Assembly: GCA_021836225.1 (NCBI GenBank) | Contig: JAKBJA010000081.1 | Span: 1 to 17,896 of the forward strand | Source of the DNA: Pseudomonadota bacterium | GTDB taxonomy: Bacteria > Pseudomonadota > Gammaproteobacteria > Burkholderiales > Thiobacillaceae | Length of the DNA: 17,896 nucleotides | Direction: 5' to 3' | Shown: in pieces, positions 1 to 8,212 of the stretch | Layout: each line of letters starts with the position of its first letter | How positions within the stretch are numbered: the stretch's first letter is position 1 | The notes under the pieces: generated by a model | Seen by the model: the letters and a program-made list of their open reading frames with translations, nothing else | Told to the model about the DNA's origin: nothing | Databases searched by the model: none | Program-made: the position numbers and the translations under genes

Positions 1-59
1 GTGCCGTTGTGGTGCATGGGGCGGGGGAATGGAATCAAAACGGGGCGCAGATGGGGGGC

Positions 60-105
60 GTCATTGCGAGCACCCGTAGGGCATAAACGCAGCGAAGCAA
101 TCCAG
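60..105. repeat. TCATTGCGAG...GAAGCAATCC-type intergenic repeat
   Basis: The gene-free left edge contains TCATTGCGAG at 61-70 and AGCGAAGCAATCC at 91-103. ATTGC at 63-67 can pair with GCAAT at 97-101, giving a small imperfect stem-loop. From memory, this kind of ending pair (TCATTGCGAG and GAAGCAATCC) is a recurrent intergenic repeat in many proteobacterial genomes. Only one copy is visible here, so its repeat status rests on recognition, not on a second copy. Apart from this element and the hairpin at 152-194, I see nothing in bases 1-221. Confidence 0.5.
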
Positions 106-151
106 TTTTGTTTGGCGTGAGGCACCGTTTAGTAGTGAGAATTTTAATAGG

Positions 152-194
152 CTGAGGACTGTTGGCCGGGCTACCCCCGGCCAACGGGCCTCAG
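152..194 (-). terminator. Strong stem-loop, likely terminator of the hydrolase gene
   Basis: TTGGCCGGG (162-170) pairs perfectly with CCCGGCCAA (176-184) around a 5-nt loop. Beyond a 4x4 internal loop, CTGAGG (152-157) pairs with CCTCAG (189-194). The structure starts 28 nt past the stop codon of the minus-strand hydrolase gene. On the minus strand it is followed by an A/T-rich stretch, not by a clean U-run, so it may be a Rho-independent terminator of moderate quality or a transcript-stabilising 3' hairpin. Confidence 0.6.
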
Positions 195-221
195 TACGCG
201 AACACTTTAACTACTCAGCCG

Positions 222-1016
222 TCACTTGCACTTCATCTCCGGCGTCAACTTCATCCACTTCGCCAACCAGGCCTTCGCCCGCTCCCGCGCATGCCGCGTG
301 GCGATCTTCTCCTCCGGCGTCTGGTCGGGGCGGAAGTCGAACGCGCGGCGCGCCATCGGGTAGACCTGGTATTCCACCGGCACGCCGCGCTCCCACAGCG
401 CATAGAACGCGCGGCCGCCGTTCATGCGGCGCAGTTCGTAATCCTGTTCGCCGATCAGGTAGAGGATGGGGGTGTTGAGCTGGGCGATTTCGGGCGCGAC
501 GCTGAACAGCTGTTCGGGTTCGGGCGCGTTGGGATTCTGCATGTGGCCGTAGTAGCTGACGATGGCGGCGATGTCGGGGCCGCGCTTGGCGGCCAGCCGG
601 ATGGCGTAGTAGGGGCCGCGCGACAGACCGACGATGCCGACCTTGTCCTTGCAGGCCTTGGGCAGCGACTTCAGGTAATCCAGCCCGGCTTCCACGTCCA
701 TCTCGGTTTCGGGGTTGTGTGCCGAAGGCCAGCGCTCGATGAAGCGGCCGCTTTGCCAGTCGGGGGCGACGACGAGAAAGCCCTGGGCGGCGAGTTCGCG
801 CACATGGGCGCGTTCGTCGCCTTCGTAGCCGCGCTTGGCGTGGATGAACAGCACCGGCGGGAAGGGTCCCTTGCCGGCTGGCGTTGCGATTTCAATCGGG
901 ACCTCCGTGCCGTCGGCGGCCTTGATGGTGGTTTTGGTCAGATCGACGGTGCTGGCGAAGGCCGATGCGCCGAGTGCCGATGCTAAGATGGCGCCCGCAA
1001 TGGCAAGTATTTTCAT
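222..1016 (-). CDS. Secreted dienelactone hydrolase family protein (catalytic His replaced)
   Basis: A 264-aa alpha/beta-hydrolase of the dienelactone hydrolase family. The ATG at 1016 was chosen because AGGAGAAAACC precedes it and a typical signal peptide follows (residues 1 to about 21, ending ASAFA), so the product is probably periplasmic. The nucleophile-elbow motif GLSRG gives Ser132; many relatives have Cys there. Asp192 in GEQD fits the acid residue. Where the family has Tyr-Pro-Gly-Ala-x-His-x-Phe, this protein reads YPMARRAF, which puts Arg224 at the catalytic His. The oxyanion region (HAKRG) is also unlike the usual HE motif. It may be a divergent hydrolase using another base, or a non-catalytic binding protein. 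The gene is divergent from the TonB-like gene (86-bp spacer), with a hairpin downstream. The family call is firm; substrate and activity are unknown. Confidence 0.8.
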   Translation of the reverse strand: MKILAIAGAILASALGASAFASTVDLTKTTIKAADGTEVPIEIATPAGKGPFPPVLFIHAKRGYEGDERAHVRELAAQGFLVVAPDWQSGRFIERWPSAHNPETEMDVEAGLDYLKSLPKACKDKVGIVGLSRGPYYAIRLAAKRGPDIAAIVSYYGHMQNPNAPEPEQLFSVAPEIAQLNTPILYLIGEQDYELRRMNGGRAFYALWERGVPVEYQVYPMARRAFDFRPDQTPEEKIATRHARERAKAWLAKWMKLTPEMKCK

Positions 1017-1102
1017 GGTTTTCTCCTTTTGTTTACTGGCCCACATTCTAGGCCAGCGCCCGCGCCTTTCTGCGCAGTCAAAAAGTACCCCGCCGGGAAT
1101 CC

Positions 1103-1840
1103 ATGCCGCCGCACGATTCCTTTGACGGGCCGACGATTCCGCCCCGGCTGCGGCGCCCGCTGGCGGCGGTGTGGATTTCGCTGGGGCTGCATGCCGCGCT
1201 GATCGCGCTGGTGCAGGTGGTACCGCCTGCGTCGACGCGCTGGGCTGAATCAGTGATCGAGGCGCGGCTGGTGTCGGCGCACCCCGCATCGGCCCTTGAG
1301 GAAAGGCATCCACTCGAGCCCGAGGCGGTGCCGGACGATTCTCCGAAAGAGACGCCGCTGCTGGCACCGGCCGAGACGGTCGAGGCGCTGCCCCTGGCCA
1401 CGCCGCCGGCCGAAACCGTGCCGCCTGTCGCCGCGCCGGCGCCTGCCGGGCCTGCCGTTGAATCAGCGCCTGCCGCGGCGCTCCCGGCTGCACCCGCACC
1501 CGCGCCGGCTGCGGCGATCACCAGTTCGGTCGACCTCACTTATTACAGCGCACGCGATGTCGATGTGCAGCCGAGGGCCTTGCGCGAGATCGTGCCGGAC
1601 TATCCGGAGGATGCCGACCGTCAGCATCTGTCGGGCAAGGTTCGCCTGCAGCTGAAGCTGGAAGCCGATGGCCGTGTCAGCGATATCGAAATCGTCAGCG
1701 CCACGCCTGCCGACGCGTTCAACGAGTCCGCGCTCAGGGCGTTTCGCGATGCGCGCTTCGCGCCGGCGCAAAAGAACGGCAGGCCGGTGCGCGCGCTGGT
1801 GATGATCGAGGTGGTGTACGACTGGGAAGGACGGCGCTAG
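1103..1840 (+). CDS. TonB-family energy transducer protein
   Basis: A 245-aa protein with TonB architecture: a cytoplasmic N-terminus, one membrane anchor (residues about 20-42) carrying the Ser-x3-His arrangement of TonB (S26, H30), a Pro/Ala-rich periplasmic linker (about 70-138), and a C-terminal TonB domain (about 155-242; YPEDADRQHLSGKVRLQLKL then ATPADAFNESALRAFRDARF). TonB proteins carry proton-motive-force energy from ExbB/ExbD to outer-membrane receptors for siderophores, metals or cobalamin. No exbB, exbD or receptor gene is adjacent, so its partners lie elsewhere. The ATG start gives a normal TonB N-terminus; the RBS is weak (GGGAATCC). The stop is 7 bp from the convergent cueR stop, with no terminator hairpin visible between them. 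Confidence 0.88.
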   Translation: MPPHDSFDGPTIPPRLRRPLAAVWISLGLHAALIALVQVVPPASTRWAESVIEARLVSAHPASALEERHPLEPEAVPDDSPKETPLLAPAETVEALPLATPPAETVPPVAAPAPAGPAVESAPAAALPAAPAPAPAAAITSSVDLTYYSARDVDVQPRALREIVPDYPEDADRQHLSGKVRLQLKLEADGRVSDIEIVSATPADAFNESALRAFRDARFAPAQKNGRPVRALVMIEVVYDWEGRR

Positions 1841-1847
1841 GCAGGGG

Positions 1848-2239
1848 TCAGGAACGCGGTGCGGCCAGATCCTGCAGGATGGGGCAATCGGGGCGGTGGT
1901 CGCCGTGGCAGGCGTTGGCGAGCGTGACCAGGGTGGTGCGCATCTCGGTCAGCGCGGCGATGCGGGCGTCGAGGTCGGCGATGTGCAGTTCGGCCAGCCG
2001 CTTGACGTCTGCGCTGGCGCGTTCCGGATCGTCCCACAGCGACAGCAGTTGCCGGATCTGGTCGAGCGAGAATCCGAGGTCGCGCGCGCGGCGGATGAAG
2101 CGCAGCAGGTGAACGTCGCGTTCGTGGTACTGGCGATAGCCCGCCAGCGTGCGGCTGCTTGCGCGGATGAGGCCGATGCTTTCGTAATGGCGGATCATCT
2201 TGGCCGACACGCTGCTGGCCTGCGCCACTGCGCCGATGT

Positions 2240-2243
<4 letters not shown>
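1848..2243 (-). CDS. cueR: Cu(I)-responsive MerR-family regulator CueR
   Basis: A 131-aa MerR-family activator. The N-terminal winged helix (residues 1-70) is followed by a dimerisation helix and a C-terminal metal loop. C112 and C120 (CHGDHRPDC) and S77 fall at exactly the residue numbers used for E. coli CueR, where the two Cys bind Cu(I) linearly and Ser77 marks selectivity for monovalent ions. The ATG at 2243 overlaps the copA stop by 4 nt, so the gene is translationally coupled as the second gene of copA-cueR. It should therefore be made from the promoter it controls (4656-4686), giving autoregulation. This is inference from layout; the family assignment is strong. Confidence 0.92.
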
Positions 2244-4627
<2,384 letters not shown>

Positions 4628-4655
4628 GGTGCGCTCCTGACAGGAGAGAGCTTGC

Positions 4656-4686
4656 ACCATAAACCTTTCCATGATGGGAAGGTCAA
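4656..4686 (-). promoter_or_regulatory. CueR-type copA promoter with overlapping palindromic operator
   Basis: Read on the minus strand: -35 TTGACC (4686-4681), a 19-bp spacer (4680-4662) and -10 TATGGT (4661-4656). The long 19-bp spacer is characteristic of promoters remodelled by MerR-family activators. The spacer region holds a near-perfect 21-bp palindrome (4663-4683), ACCTTcCCAT then ATGGaAAGGT, with mismatches only at the centre and one symmetric pair. This closely follows the known CueR/copA operator pattern. It lies 29 bp upstream of the copA start codon. Expected behaviour, by family knowledge, is activation of copA-cueR on Cu(I) binding. Confidence 0.88.
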
Positions 4687-4742
4687 GAAATAGGGCAAGA
4701 TTCAATGGCCAAGTTTCAAGGCGCAAGGAAAACCACAGCCAC

Positions 4743-5966
4743 TCAACGGCGGACCGTGGTCAGTGGATAGTCTTTTGGAAGCAGCACCCACATGCGGCCA
4801 GGCTGTTTCATGCGACCGGCGAGTTCGCCAGCGGCGTTACCAAAGCCCCAGAAGAAATCGGCGCGCACACCGCCGCGGATGGCGCCGCCGGTGTCCTGCG
4901 CCATCACCAGCCTGGTCAGCGGCTCTGGAGAATTGGGCTGGGTGGTGGCGAGGAAAACCGGGGCGCCGAGCGGAATGAAGCGCGGATCGATCGCGATCGA
5001 GCGGCCGCCGGTGAGCGGGACGCCCAGCGCACCGAGCGGACCGGTCAGCCCGTTGGGCAGTTCGCGGAAGAACACGAAGCTGGGGTTGCTGGCGAGCAGG
5101 TCCGGCAGCCTGTCGGGATTCTTCGCCCCCCAGTCCTTGATGCCCTGCATCGATGCCTGTTCGAGTTTCAGTTCGCCGCGCTCGACCAGGAGCTTGCCGA
5201 TCGACTGATACGGATGGCCGTTCTGGTCTGCATAGCCGACACGCAGGTGCGAACCGTCGGGCAGCTCGATGCGGCCCGAGCCCTGGATCTGCAGGAAGAA
5301 GAGATCGACCGGGTCTTCGGCCCAGGCGATGGGCTTGCTCCTGAAGCCGTTGCCGTTGGCCGCCGCCTCGATTTCCTTGCGGGTGGGGTAGGGCACCAGT
5401 TTGTTGCCGATCAGCCGCCCGCGCAGGCGCAGGTTTTTCAGTTCGGGATAGACGCTCGCCAGGTCCACCGTGATGAGATCGTCGGGCGCGGCATAAAGCG
5501 GCAAGCGTGCGCGTTCGGTGCGCACCCGGTCGCCTTTCAGCAGCGGCTCGTAATAACCGGTCACCAGACCTTCGACGCTGCCGTCTTCCTGCGTCGCCTG
5601 GTAGGGCTGGAAATGCTGCTCGAAAAAGGCACGTGCGGCCGCGTCGTCGGGGGCGGGCATGCCCATCGCCTCGGTACAGATCGCCTGCCAGGCGCTGCGC
5701 TTGATGAGCGTGCTGCAGCTTTGCAGGAAGGCGCCCCACGCTTCGCTTGCCGTATCGCTTTGCCAGAATGCCACGGCGCTCCAGTCCACCGGCTTGAGCG
5801 TGGGATAGGGCACCGCCGGCGTGGGGATGGGCGCCGGCGGTGGGACGGGCACGGGTTGCGGCACGGGCGACGGCGTGGGGGGCGCCGCAGGGGGTTCCAC
5901 GGGCGGACGCACCGCGCAGGCTGACAACAGCAGGGCTAACAGCCACGGGCTTGCGCGTAACAGCAT
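4743..5966 (-). CDS. mltA: Membrane-bound lytic murein transglycosylase A (lipoprotein)
   Basis: A 407-aa outer-membrane lipoprotein that cleaves peptidoglycan glycan strands to 1,6-anhydro-muropeptides. A signal peptide ends in the lipobox LSAC with Cys17 lipidated; Ala at +2 suggests outer-membrane sorting. A strongly Pro-rich linker follows (about 21-56), then the MltA domain (about 100-300; [38 protein letters not shown]) and the C-terminal 3D domain ([12 protein letters not shown], then [21 protein letters not shown]). D370 in RADFFWGFG is my choice for the catalytic Asp, with D327 and D358 the other two. The start is ATG 5966 or the adjacent GTG 5969; neither has a clear RBS. It lies upstream of copA on the same strand but is separated from it by the CueR promoter. 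Confidence 0.93.
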   Translation of the reverse strand: MLLRASPWLLALLLSACAVRPPVEPPAAPPTPSPVPQPVPVPPPAPIPTPAVPYPTLKPVDWSAVAFWQSDTASEAWGAFLQSCSTLIKRSAWQAICTEAMGMPAPDDAAARAFFEQHFQPYQATQEDGSVEGLVTGYYEPLLKGDRVRTERARLPLYAAPDDLITVDLASVYPELKNLRLRGRLIGNKLVPYPTRKEIEAAANGNGFRSKPIAWAEDPVDLFFLQIQGSGRIELPDGSHLRVGYADQNGHPYQSIGKLLVERGELKLEQASMQGIKDWGAKNPDRLPDLLASNPSFVFFRELPNGLTGPLGALGVPLTGGRSIAIDPRFIPLGAPVFLATTQPNSPEPLTRLVMAQDTGGAIRGGVRADFFWGFGNAAGELAGRMKQPGRMWVLLPKDYPLTTVRR

Positions 5967-6028
5967 CACGGGTGAAGATGGCTCAGATCAAAAACACCCG
6001 TCGAGTATAACAATGGGAGAGGGAATCA

Positions 6029-6121
6029 ATGGAGACGCAGGGACTGGGCTGGTTGTTGATGGAAGCCGGCATTGCGTTGGGGCTGTTCGTGTTCATCGTC
6101 TGGTGGACGATGAAAAAATGA
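6029..6121 (+). CDS. 30-residue single-pass membrane protein, unrecognised
   Basis: A short ORF starting METQGLGWLL, with a hydrophobic segment (about residues 7-27, containing GIALGLFVFIVWW) and a positive C-terminus (TMKK). This predicts one transmembrane helix with the C-terminus inside. The ATG is preceded at good spacing by a strong purine-rich RBS (GGGAGAGGGAATCA). It occupies otherwise empty DNA between divergent mltA (62-bp spacer) and convergent apaG (63-bp spacer), and overlaps neither. I do not recognise the family. Length and topology resemble small accessory subunits of membrane complexes, but nothing in the context points to a partner. The coding call rests on RBS, hydrophobic pattern and clean fit; conservation was not tested. 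Confidence 0.6.
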   Translation: METQGLGWLLMEAGIALGLFVFIVWWTMKK

Positions 6122-6184
6122 GGCTCAGCCGCAAGATGCAGGCTTCAAGGGGGCTGAACGGCTTTGCCGCACCGCCCAGAAACC

Positions 6185-6568
6185 TCAATGCAGCACGCGG
6201 GGCATCGACAGCGTGAACTGGGGGATTTCTGCTTCGAACTTGTTGCCGTCCTCCGCCACCATCTGATAAGTGCCGCGCATGGTGCCGACCGGCGTCGCCA
6301 TCGCGGTGCCGCTGGTGTACTCGAAGCTTTCGCCCGGCCGCAGCAGCGGCTGTTCCCCAACCACGCCGAGGCCTTTGACTTCCTGCGTGACATTCTCGGC
6401 GTCGGTGATGATCCAGTGGCGCGAGATCAGTTGCGCCGCCACGGTGCCGGTATTGGCGATGCTGATGGTGTAGGCGAACACGTAGCGTTCCGAAGCGGGA
6501 TCGCTCTGCTCGGCCAGATACGTCGTGTTGACGCTGACGCTGATGTGGTATTTCTTGCCTTCGGCCAC
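6185..6568 (-). CDS. apaG: ApaG protein (Co2+/Mg2+ efflux-associated family)
   Basis: A 127-aa single-domain protein matching ApaG along its whole length: SERYVFAYTISIANTGTVAA, then SRHWIITDA, VVGEQPLLRPGESFEYTSG, GTMRGTYQMV and the C-terminal PRVLH. ApaG adopts a fibronectin-III-like/immunoglobulin-type beta fold; its biochemical role is poorly defined and the cobalt/magnesium phenotype comes from work in Salmonella. The GTG at 6568 was chosen because it gives the usual family length and N-terminus; upstream in-frame codons only continue antisense to rpe. The RBS is weak. The gene is divergent from rpe (96-bp spacer), and in E. coli it is linked instead to ksgA-apaH, so the neighbourhood gives little functional information. 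Confidence 0.9.
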   Translation of the reverse strand: MAEGKKYHISVSVNTTYLAEQSDPASERYVFAYTISIANTGTVAAQLISRHWIITDAENVTQEVKGLGVVGEQPLLRPGESFEYTSGTAMATPVGTMRGTYQMVAEDGNKFEAEIPQFTLSMPRVLH

Positions 6569-6664
6569 GATTCTGCTCGACGGAATGGAATGCGCGGAGT
6601 GTAACGCAATGGCGTGGCGGGCTGTTAAAATGGCCGGGTTTTTCCAAAATTCCCGGAGCTTCCC

Positions 6665-7348
6665 ATGACTTACCGCATCGCCCCGTCCATCCTGTCCGCC
6701 AACTTTGCCAAGCTGGGCGAGGAGGTCGACAACGTGCTCGCCTCCGGCGCCGACATCGTCCATTTCGACGTGATGGACAACCATTACGTGCCCAACCTCA
6801 CCATCGGCCCGCTGGTGTGCGAAGCGCTGCGCAAGCATGGCGTCACCGCGCCGATCGACGTCCACCTGATGGTGAAGCCGGTCGACCGCATCATTCCCGA
6901 CTTCGCCAAGGCGGGCGCCACCTACATCACCTTTCACCCGGAAGCGTCCGAGCACATCGACCGCACCATCGGTCTGATCAAGGAAAACGGCTGCAAGGCC
7001 GGCCTGGTGTTCAACCCCGCCACCCCGCTCGACGTGCTGGAATACACGCTGGACAAGCTCGACATGGTGCTCCTGATGTCCGTCAACCCCGGCTTCGGCG
7101 GCCAGAAGTTCATCCCCTACGTGCTGGACAAGGCGCGCGCCGTGCGCAAGATGATCGATGACCGCGGCCTCAACGTGAACATCGAGATCGACGGCGGCGT
7201 CGGCCCCGCCAACATCGCCGAGGTCGCGCGCGCCGGCGTCGACACCTTCGTCGCGGGTTCCGCCGTTTTCGGCGCCGCCAAGGACAGCGACCCGCAGCGC
7301 TACAACAGCATCATCGCCGCGATGCGCGCGGAACTGGCCAAGGTCTGA
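6665..7348 (+). CDS. rpe: Ribulose-phosphate 3-epimerase
   Basis: A 227-aa (beta/alpha)8-barrel enzyme interconverting D-ribulose 5-phosphate and D-xylulose 5-phosphate in the pentose phosphate pathway, and in the Calvin cycle if this is an autotroph. The N-terminal signature [16 protein letters not shown], metal ligands H34 and D36 ([12 protein letters not shown]), H67 (VHLMV) and D176 (IEIDGGV), the loop [10 protein letters not shown] (140-149) and the phosphate-binding VAGSAVFGA are all present and in order. Length is typical. An RBS (CCCGGAGC) precedes the ATG, and a TAAAAT at 6626-6631 could be its -10, without a convincing -35. First gene of the rpe-gph-trp block. Confidence 0.97.
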   Translation: MTYRIAPSILSANFAKLGEEVDNVLASGADIVHFDVMDNHYVPNLTIGPLVCEALRKHGVTAPIDVHLMVKPVDRIIPDFAKAGATYITFHPEASEHIDRTIGLIKENGCKAGLVFNPATPLDVLEYTLDKLDMVLLMSVNPGFGGQKFIPYVLDKARAVRKMIDDRGLNVNIEIDGGVGPANIAEVARAGVDTFVAGSAVFGAAKDSDPQRYNSIIAAMRAELAKV

Positions 7349-7357
7349 TTTTTTCCT

Positions 7358-7426
7358 CCACGAAGCACACGAAGGAACACGAAGGCGGGCGAAGAATTTC
7401 TTCGCGGCTCTTCGTGCCCTTCGTGG
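7358..7426. repeat. Palindromic ACGAAG/CTTCGT repeat between rpe and gph
   Basis: The left arm carries ACGAAG at 7360, 7369 and 7379 and CGAAG at 7390; the right arm carries CTTCG at 7400 and CTTCGT at 7410 and 7419. The outer ends CCACGAAG (7358-7365) and CTTCGTGG (7419-7426) are exact reverse complements, and the centre CGAAGAA-T-TTCTTCG (7390-7404) is a perfect odd palindrome. As RNA it would fold into one long imperfect hairpin. It fills nearly the whole rpe-gph spacer, ending 10 nt before the gph ATG, which has no clear RBS of its own. From memory, CCACGAAG/CTTCGTGG-rich spacers occur dispersed in many bacterial genomes. It could act as a transcript processing, stabilising or attenuating element. 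Confidence 0.75.
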
Positions 7427-7436
7427 ACAAAAAAAC

Positions 7437-8120
7437 ATGAAAAGTTTTCCTCTTCCGATCAAGGCCGTTGTTATCGATCTCGACGGCACCCTGCTCAACA
7501 CCGCCCCGGATCTGGCCCACGCTGCCGAACTGATGATGGCTGACCTCGGTCGCCCCTGCCCGTCGCTGGAAACGATTTCCACCTACATCGGCAATGGCGT
7601 GTCGCGTCTGGTCAAGCGCGTGCTCACCGGCGAGATGGATGCCGAGCCCGACGCGGCGCTATTCGAGCAGGCCATCGCCTCCTATCAGAAGCACTACGGC
7701 GAACACGTGTCGCTGTATTCACGCCCCTTCGACGGCGTGGTCGAAGGCCTCGACGCCTTCAAGGCGATGGGCGTGCATATCGCCTGCATCACCAACAAGG
7801 CGGCACAGTTCACCCATCCGCTGCTGAAGGACACCGGCCTGTTCGACTATTTCGAACTGATCCTGTCCGGCGATACGCTGCCCAAGCGCAAGCCCGACCC
7901 GCTGCCGCTCTTGCATGCCTGCGAGGTGTTCAAGGTGAAGCCAGCCGAGTTGCTCTTGATCGGCGATTCGCTCAATGACACCCAGGCCGCGCGCGCCGCC
8001 GGCTGCCCGGTATTCTGCGTGCCCTACGGCTACAACCGCGGCCGCCCGGTTGCCGAGCTCGACCTCGACGCGGTGGTGCCGAGCCTCGCCGAAGCGGCGA
8101 AGATGGTGGCGAAGGTCTGA
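7437..8120 (+). CDS. gph: Phosphoglycolate phosphatase (HAD family)
   Basis: A 227-aa HAD-superfamily phosphatase that hydrolyses 2-phosphoglycolate to glycolate, the first step of glycolate salvage after RubisCO oxygenation or DNA repair. HAD motif I is VIDLDGTLLNT (nucleophile D14, D16), motif II is ITN (T119-N120), motif III is Lys152 in KRKPDP, and motif IV is IGDSLNDTQAA (D177, D181). The alpha-helical cap between motifs I and II is of normal size, and STYIGNGVSRLVKRVL is typical of Gph. It follows rpe, an arrangement common in proteobacteria. The ATG lies just after the palindromic repeat and no good Shine-Dalgarno sequence is visible. Confidence 0.93.
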   Translation: MKSFPLPIKAVVIDLDGTLLNTAPDLAHAAELMMADLGRPCPSLETISTYIGNGVSRLVKRVLTGEMDAEPDAALFEQAIASYQKHYGEHVSLYSRPFDGVVEGLDAFKAMGVHIACITNKAAQFTHPLLKDTGLFDYFELILSGDTLPKRKPDPLPLLHACEVFKVKPAELLLIGDSLNDTQAARAAGCPVFCVPYGYNRGRPVAELDLDAVVPSLAEAAKMVAKV

Positions 8121-8122
8121 TC

Positions 8123-8155
8123 ATGGAGAAAGCCGTGAACGACAAGCGATGGTGA
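8123..8155 (+). CDS. Possible 10-aa trp leader peptide (MEKAVNDKRW)
   Basis: An 11-codon ORF between gph and trpE that ends TGG-TGA, so the last residue is Trp. GAAGG sits 7 nt upstream of its ATG, inside the gph 3' end. Its stop codon falls in the left arm of the stem-loop at 8150-8190, the geometry expected of ribosome-mediated attenuation ahead of a trp operon. Against this: there is a single Trp codon, where classical trpL peptides have tandem Trp, and ORFs this short arise by chance. Reported as a hypothesis. Confidence 0.25.
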   Translation: MEKAVNDKRW

Positions 8156-8204
8156 AAGTGGAACGCATTCGCACGTTTCACTTTTCGCCATTCACTTTTT
8201 CACG
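8150..8204 (+). promoter_or_regulatory. Competing stem-loops upstream of trpE (possible attenuator or repeat)
   Basis: Arm A, TGGTGAAAGTG (8150-8160), can pair imperfectly with arm B, TTTCACTTTTCGCCA (8176-8190). It can also pair with arm C, TTCACTTTTTCACG (8191-8204), because B and C are near-duplicates. The A:B stem would be followed within a few bases by a run of five T (8196-8200). Mutually exclusive pairings ahead of trpE are attenuator-like. The alternative is that this is simply a GTGAA/TTCAC-type intergenic repeat; it ends 8 nt before the trpE ATG, which has only a weak RBS (GGAC). Confidence 0.35.
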
Positions 8205-8212
8205 GACTTGCC

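Noticed and set aside
1017..1499. Possible 160-residue N-terminal extension of the minus-strand hydrolase
   Set aside because: The extension is antisense to the TonB gene, is low-complexity Arg/Ala/Pro, and would bury the signal peptide; the ATG at 1016 has a proper RBS.
5967..6028. TATAAC (6006-6011) and the overlapping minus-strand TATACT as divergent -10 boxes for the small membrane protein and mltA
   Set aside because: Both look like good -10 hexamers, but neither has a recognisable -35 at 16-18 bp, so no promoter feature was listed.
6569..7582. Upstream in-frame extension of apaG to about 465 residues
   Set aside because: It is antisense to rpe and gph and has no family resemblance; the ApaG domain begins just after the GTG at 6568.
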